Positions 60,854 through 64,000 of a stretch of DNA of 64,000 bases are shown here, one piece after another (position 1 is the first letter of the stretch; each line of letters begins with the position of its first letter). Made by a program: the position numbers and the translations under genes. The notes under the pieces were generated by a model that worked only from the letters and a program-made list of their open reading frames with translations, searched no databases and was not told the origin of the DNA. The stretch comes from Sandaracinus amylolyticus (GTDB taxonomy: Bacteria; Myxococcota_A; Polyangia; Polyangiales; Sandaracinaceae), in assembly GCF_000737325.1 (NCBI RefSeq), contig NZ_CP011125.1, positions 7,130,001-7,194,000 on the forward strand. Reading direction: 5' to 3'.

Positions 60854-61573
60854 ATGCAAGCGCTCTCGCTCACCTACGACATCGTGCCCGTCGCGTCGCT
60901 CCGTCATGGCGACCGCGACGATCTCTGGGACGTCTACCGCCGGCACTTCGACGCCGCGCGCAGCGAGCTCGACGCGAGCCTCGCGCGCGGCAGCCACGTG
61001 ATCCGGTACCGCCGTCGCGGTGATCAGCGCGCGCGCGGGCTCACCGTGATCTCGCTGCGAGAGGCCGAGCACGCGGGGCGACGCTTCCACTGGCTCTGGG
61101 CGGGCGCGCTCGCGATCGATCGCGAGTGCCGCGGGCGTGGGCTCATCGAGCGCTCGGGCATCGAGACGTTCGCGCGGTTCCGCGTACGCCACCCGAGCGC
61201 GCCGCTCTTCTGGCTGTACGAGAGCATCTCGTTCCAGAGCTTCCGCATGATGGCGCGCAGCTTCGACGTGTACTGGCCCAGACCGGATCACGACACGCCC
61301 GCGTGGGAGCACGGCGCGATCGACACGCTCGCGCGCATCTCGACCGGCGATCGCTGGGACCCCGAGCGACGGATCGTGCGCGCGACCGGACGCAAGCACA
61401 TCCGCCACGAGTCGTCGCAGACATCGGTGGGCGAGGACGATCCGCTCCGCGCGTTCTATCGCCGCATCAACCCCGGCGCGGAGAACGGGGCCGCGGTCGT
61501 GATGCTCGCGCCGCTCGACGCGACGAACCTGCGCGCCGTGCTGCGCCACGCGCTGAGCGCGCGGCGCACCTGA
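60854..61573 (+). CDS. GNAT-fold-like hypothetical protein
   Basis: 239 residues. Residues about 25-150 show a GNAT-like plan: DDLWDVYRRHFDAARSELDASLARG, RARGLTVISLREAEH, then IDRECRGRGLIERSGIETFARFRVRHP with the R-G-RG-L turn that binds acyl-CoA, and LFWLYESISFQSFRMMA. The second half is unusual for GNAT. No signal peptide. Predicted acyltransferase; substrate unknown. It is divergent from the GlxA-type regulator, which probably controls it, and abuts the TonB receptor gene tail to tail. Confidence 0.65.
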   Translation: MQALSLTYDIVPVASLRHGDRDDLWDVYRRHFDAARSELDASLARGSHVIRYRRRGDQRARGLTVISLREAEHAGRRFHWLWAGALAIDRECRGRGLIERSGIETFARFRVRHPSAPLFWLYESISFQSFRMMARSFDVYWPRPDHDTPAWEHGAIDTLARISTGDRWDPERRIVRATGRKHIRHESSQTSVGEDDPLRAFYRRINPGAENGAAVVMLAPLDATNLRAVLRHALSARRT

Positions 61574-63907
61574 TCAGCGGATGTCGATCTCGATGCCGCC
61601 CTGCACCAGCACGGGCTTCGTGCCGCGCGCGCCCCACGCGCGGCGCGTCACGAGCGGCTGCGCGCCGGTCAGGTTCTCGCCGCGCACGTACACGCGGAAG
61701 CCCGGATAGACCTCCACGCTCGCGCTCGCGTCGAGCATGAAGTACGCGTCGGTGAGCTCGATGTCGGGCACGTCGCCCTGTCCCGCGACGTCGCGCATCT
61801 GCGACACGAAGAGCCCGTTCGTGTGCAGCGCGAGCATCCGCCACGTGAACCCGGCGCGCATCGAGAGCTGGTGCTCCGGCACGTACGGGAGGTGGTCGCC
61901 GACCTCGACCTGTCCGAACTGCGGATTCGTCGAGAAGAAGGAGGTCATGAAGCGCGACCACGTCCACGTGTAGCTGGCCGCGAGCGGGATCGAGAGCTCG
62001 TCGACCACGAACGTGTGCGCGGCCTCCGCCTCGATCCCCATCACCAGCACCGCGCCCGCGTTGAACTGACGATCGAGCATGTCCGACGTGCAGCCCGACG
62101 CGAGCGTGCAGATGCTCGAGAGGTTCTGGTAGTCGCTGATGAAGTACGTGAGCTGTCCGTGCGTGAGCTCGTCGATGCGCCCGTATCGCGCGCCGACCTC
62201 GTAGTTCCACGCCGTCTCGGGCAGCACGTCCGCTTCCTGCCCCGGACCGATCGGCGAGAACCCGAGGTGCGCGCCCGCGAACACCGCGAGCTCGGGGAGC
62301 AGCGCGTACTGCACACCGACGCCCGGCAAGAACGCGTATTGCTCGCTCGAGATGCGGCGCCCGGTGTATCGATCCTCGTGCTCGAGCCAGATGAGCTCGG
62401 TGCGGAACCCGGGCGAGATGGTCAGTCGCTCCCAGGTCACGCCCCAGCTCGCATACGCCGCGAGCGCCCACGCGCTGTCGTGGTTGCCCTCGAGCTCGAG
62501 CCCCGCGTTCTGCAGCACCATCTGCTGCTGCAGGAGGTAATACGTGTCACCCGTGTGATTGCGGGTGATCTCGTCGAAGTGGAGACGAGCACCGTAGTCG
62601 ATCCGATGCGCGAAGGGTCCGGTGTCGAACGACACGCGCCCGTTCGCCTGGATGCCCTGCACCGCGAAGATGCGGTGGTTGCGCGCGACGAGCAGCGGCG
62701 CGTCGCTCGGCTCCGCGTCGAGCGTGCCAGTCAGTCGCTCGTACTGGCTCGCATAGATCATCGGATTCTGGAGGATCCGATCGAACCCGACGCGCGTGCC
62801 GCACGTGTCGAGCTCTCCGGCCGGCGTGATCGCGAGCGTGTCGCAGAAATGATCGAGCCGATACCAGGTGCGCTCGAAGTCGTGCCGATAGGCGGTGACG
62901 GTGAGCTCCACGTCCTCCGACTCGATCTGATATCGGAGCTGCACGCGCGTGCGCCACCACTCCATCCGATCGAGCTGCGTCGCCGCATAACGACGATAGG
63001 GATTGTCGCGGAAGTCCTGATCGCTCAGGCCGAGATACGTCTCGTTCGACTGCTCGAGCCCGAGCCCGAACGTGACCTCGAGCCGATGATAGAAGTCGCG
63101 ATCCAGACTGCCGTGCAATTCACCGCGAGCGATGATGTCGGTGCGGTGGAACCCGGTGTCGGTATCGCCGCCCGGCGGCGCATCGAGCTCGTGGAAACCG
63201 CTCGAGCGCAGGTGCAGCGCCTCGACGAGGAACCCGCCCCACTCGTTCGAGTCGCCGTAGTACAGGTGCGCGCGCCCGTACCACGTGTTGCCGAGCGAGA
63301 GATCGATGCGCCCCTCGCGGCGCCCGGGGATCTGACGGCCCTGGAGATCGATCGCGCCACCGACGGTGTGCGGGCCGTAGAGGACCGCGGCGGGCCCGGC
63401 GGTGACCTCGACGCCGGTCATGCGCGCCATCAGCGGGAAGTAATACGCAGCAGGCGCCGAGTACGGCGCGGGCGCGAGGAGGACTCCATCCTCCATCAGC
63501 GTGATCTTCCGGCTGCGCTCGGCGCTCGCCCCGCGGATGCCGATGTTCGGGCGCAGTCCGAAGCCCTCTTCGGTGCGCACGTACACACCGGGCACCTGCG
63601 TGAGCACGGCGAGCGGGTCGTTGTAGTCGAGCTGCTCGAGCTCCTCTTCGCCCATCACGTGCACCGAGCCGCCGGCCCGGAACACCTCCTCGGCGCGCGC
63701 TCGCACGAGCACTTCGCCGGTCGTCAGATCCTCGTCGCGCGCCTCGCGCGTCACGTCGACCTGCTCTTCGGTCGCTGCGCCGTCTTCGGCCTCGACCTCC
63801 GTCGTGTCGTCGCTCGGCGGTGGCTCCTCGCCAGCCTCGGTCTCCTGCGCCTTCGCCTCGACGCTCCACAGGAGCGCCGCGATCACCACGAGCCATTGCC
63901 AGCGCAT
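61574..63907 (-). CDS. FecA-like TonB-dependent receptor
   Basis: 777 residues. Signal peptide ending WSVEAKAQE, then an acidic low-complexity stretch (about 25-65). The plug has LAVLTQVPGVYVRTEEGFG and LRPNIGIRGASAERSRKITL, followed by EDGVLLAPAPYSAPAAYYFPL and VTAGPAAVLYGPHTVGGAID, very close to the FecA pattern. The C-terminal barrel ends with VRGENLTGAQPLVTRRAWG and a final aromatic-containing strand. It imports a siderophore or citrate-type iron chelate with TonB/ExbBD energy. There is no N-terminal FecR-signalling domain. The ATG overlaps the stop of an upstream gene (TGATG), so it is the second gene of an operon. Confidence 0.92.
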   Translation of the reverse strand: MRWQWLVVIAALLWSVEAKAQETEAGEEPPPSDDTTEVEAEDGAATEEQVDVTREARDEDLTTGEVLVRARAEEVFRAGGSVHVMGEEELEQLDYNDPLAVLTQVPGVYVRTEEGFGLRPNIGIRGASAERSRKITLMEDGVLLAPAPYSAPAAYYFPLMARMTGVEVTAGPAAVLYGPHTVGGAIDLQGRQIPGRREGRIDLSLGNTWYGRAHLYYGDSNEWGGFLVEALHLRSSGFHELDAPPGGDTDTGFHRTDIIARGELHGSLDRDFYHRLEVTFGLGLEQSNETYLGLSDQDFRDNPYRRYAATQLDRMEWWRTRVQLRYQIESEDVELTVTAYRHDFERTWYRLDHFCDTLAITPAGELDTCGTRVGFDRILQNPMIYASQYERLTGTLDAEPSDAPLLVARNHRIFAVQGIQANGRVSFDTGPFAHRIDYGARLHFDEITRNHTGDTYYLLQQQMVLQNAGLELEGNHDSAWALAAYASWGVTWERLTISPGFRTELIWLEHEDRYTGRRISSEQYAFLPGVGVQYALLPELAVFAGAHLGFSPIGPGQEADVLPETAWNYEVGARYGRIDELTHGQLTYFISDYQNLSSICTLASGCTSDMLDRQFNAGAVLVMGIEAEAAHTFVVDELSIPLAASYTWTWSRFMTSFFSTNPQFGQVEVGDHLPYVPEHQLSMRAGFTWRMLALHTNGLFVSQMRDVAGQGDVPDIELTDAYFMLDASASVEVYPGFRVYVRGENLTGAQPLVTRRAWGARGTKPVLVQGGIEIDIR

Positions 63908-64000
63908 CAGCGCTCCCCGATCCGAGCGAGCGCGGACGTCGCGACGTCGAGCGGCGGACCCGAGGGCTCCGGGAGGATCCAATCGGCGGGCAGGAGCGAG
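63907..64000 (-). CDS. C-terminal fragment of an unidentified protein
   Basis: An open frame enters from the right edge and ends at the TGA at 63909-63907, with tail residues ending ATSALARIGER. Its stop shares one base with the TonB-receptor ATG, a coupling seen elsewhere in this window, which supports it as a real gene. About 30 residues only; no family can be assigned. Confidence 0.5.
   Translation of the reverse strand, partial: SLLPADWILPEPSGPPLDVATSALARIGER

Noticed and set aside
1-64000. CRISPR arrays, insertion sequences, integrases, phage genes
   Set aside because: I found no direct-repeat/spacer series, transposase or recombinase motifs, or terminal inverted repeats flanking genes.

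Overview
This is a very GC-rich, densely coding stretch of bacterial chromosome with short intergenic gaps and many GTG starts. The gene content points to a myxobacterium (Myxococcota), plausibly a Sandaracinus-like member. The evidence is several Hanks-type Ser/Thr kinases, many secreted lipoproteins with Asp/Ala/Pro-rich or Cys-rich linkers, a long HflX, beta-propeller and VWA proteins, and near-consensus sigma-54 promoters. The taxonomic call is inference. There is no sign of phage, insertion sequences or CRISPR.

Layout. 1-7.2 kb: the C-terminus of RsmE, a lipoprotein, an ECF sigma / FecR-TPR / secreted-protein operon with 4-bp overlaps, a one-heme cytochrome lipoprotein and a large MshEN-GAF-HEAT protein. 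7.2-11.5 kb: a Ser/Thr kinase divergent from gatCAB. 11.5-18.9 kb: lipoproteins and small membrane proteins of unknown role, an acyl-CoA-dehydrogenase-like protein and a UBP zinc-finger protein. 18.9-26.3 kb: a perfect inverted pair of DnaA-box-like sequences ahead of mtnA, a DUF2141-like protein under a likely sigma-54 promoter, a Cu(I) P-type ATPase, a lipoyl-acyltransferase-like E2 domain, a dienelactone hydrolase, and an ArsR / AHSA1 / DUF998-like operon with a clear operator. 26.3-34.9 kb: a giant membrane M48 peptidase, a GAF + degenerate GGDEF protein, two lipoproteins (one an alpha/beta hydrolase) and hflX. 35.0-37.6 kb: tandem tRNA-Gln and tRNA-Lys, an unknown 450-residue protein with a likely sigma-54 promoter and a large palindrome upstream, and exonuclease III.

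37.6-51.4 kb looks like a signalling and surface region. One operon holds a kinase with an HQD loop, a TPR protein and a Cys-rich cytochrome-like lipoprotein. Opposite it lie a membrane kinase and a likely sigma-54-driven pair: a 1324-residue PQQ-propeller/VIT/VWA lipoprotein and a secreted sensor-type propeller. An STAND-type ATPase/TPR/winged-helix regulator faces them. 51.4-64 kb: a TetR-controlled hydrolase with tandem operators, nagZ, an OmpA-family protein, cysDN, a GlxA-type AraC regulator, and a FecA-like TonB-dependent receptor that is translationally coupled to a gene leaving the window.

Three sequences matching the sigma-54 consensus lie 26-38 nt (predicted transcription start to start codon) ahead of three unrelated genes. 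A recurrent -10-like hexamer 6-9 nt before start codons that lack a Shine-Dalgarno suggests frequent leaderless transcripts. The best candidates for undescribed biology are the PQQ-VIT-VWA/propeller locus and the sigma-54-linked unknown gene beside the tRNAs.
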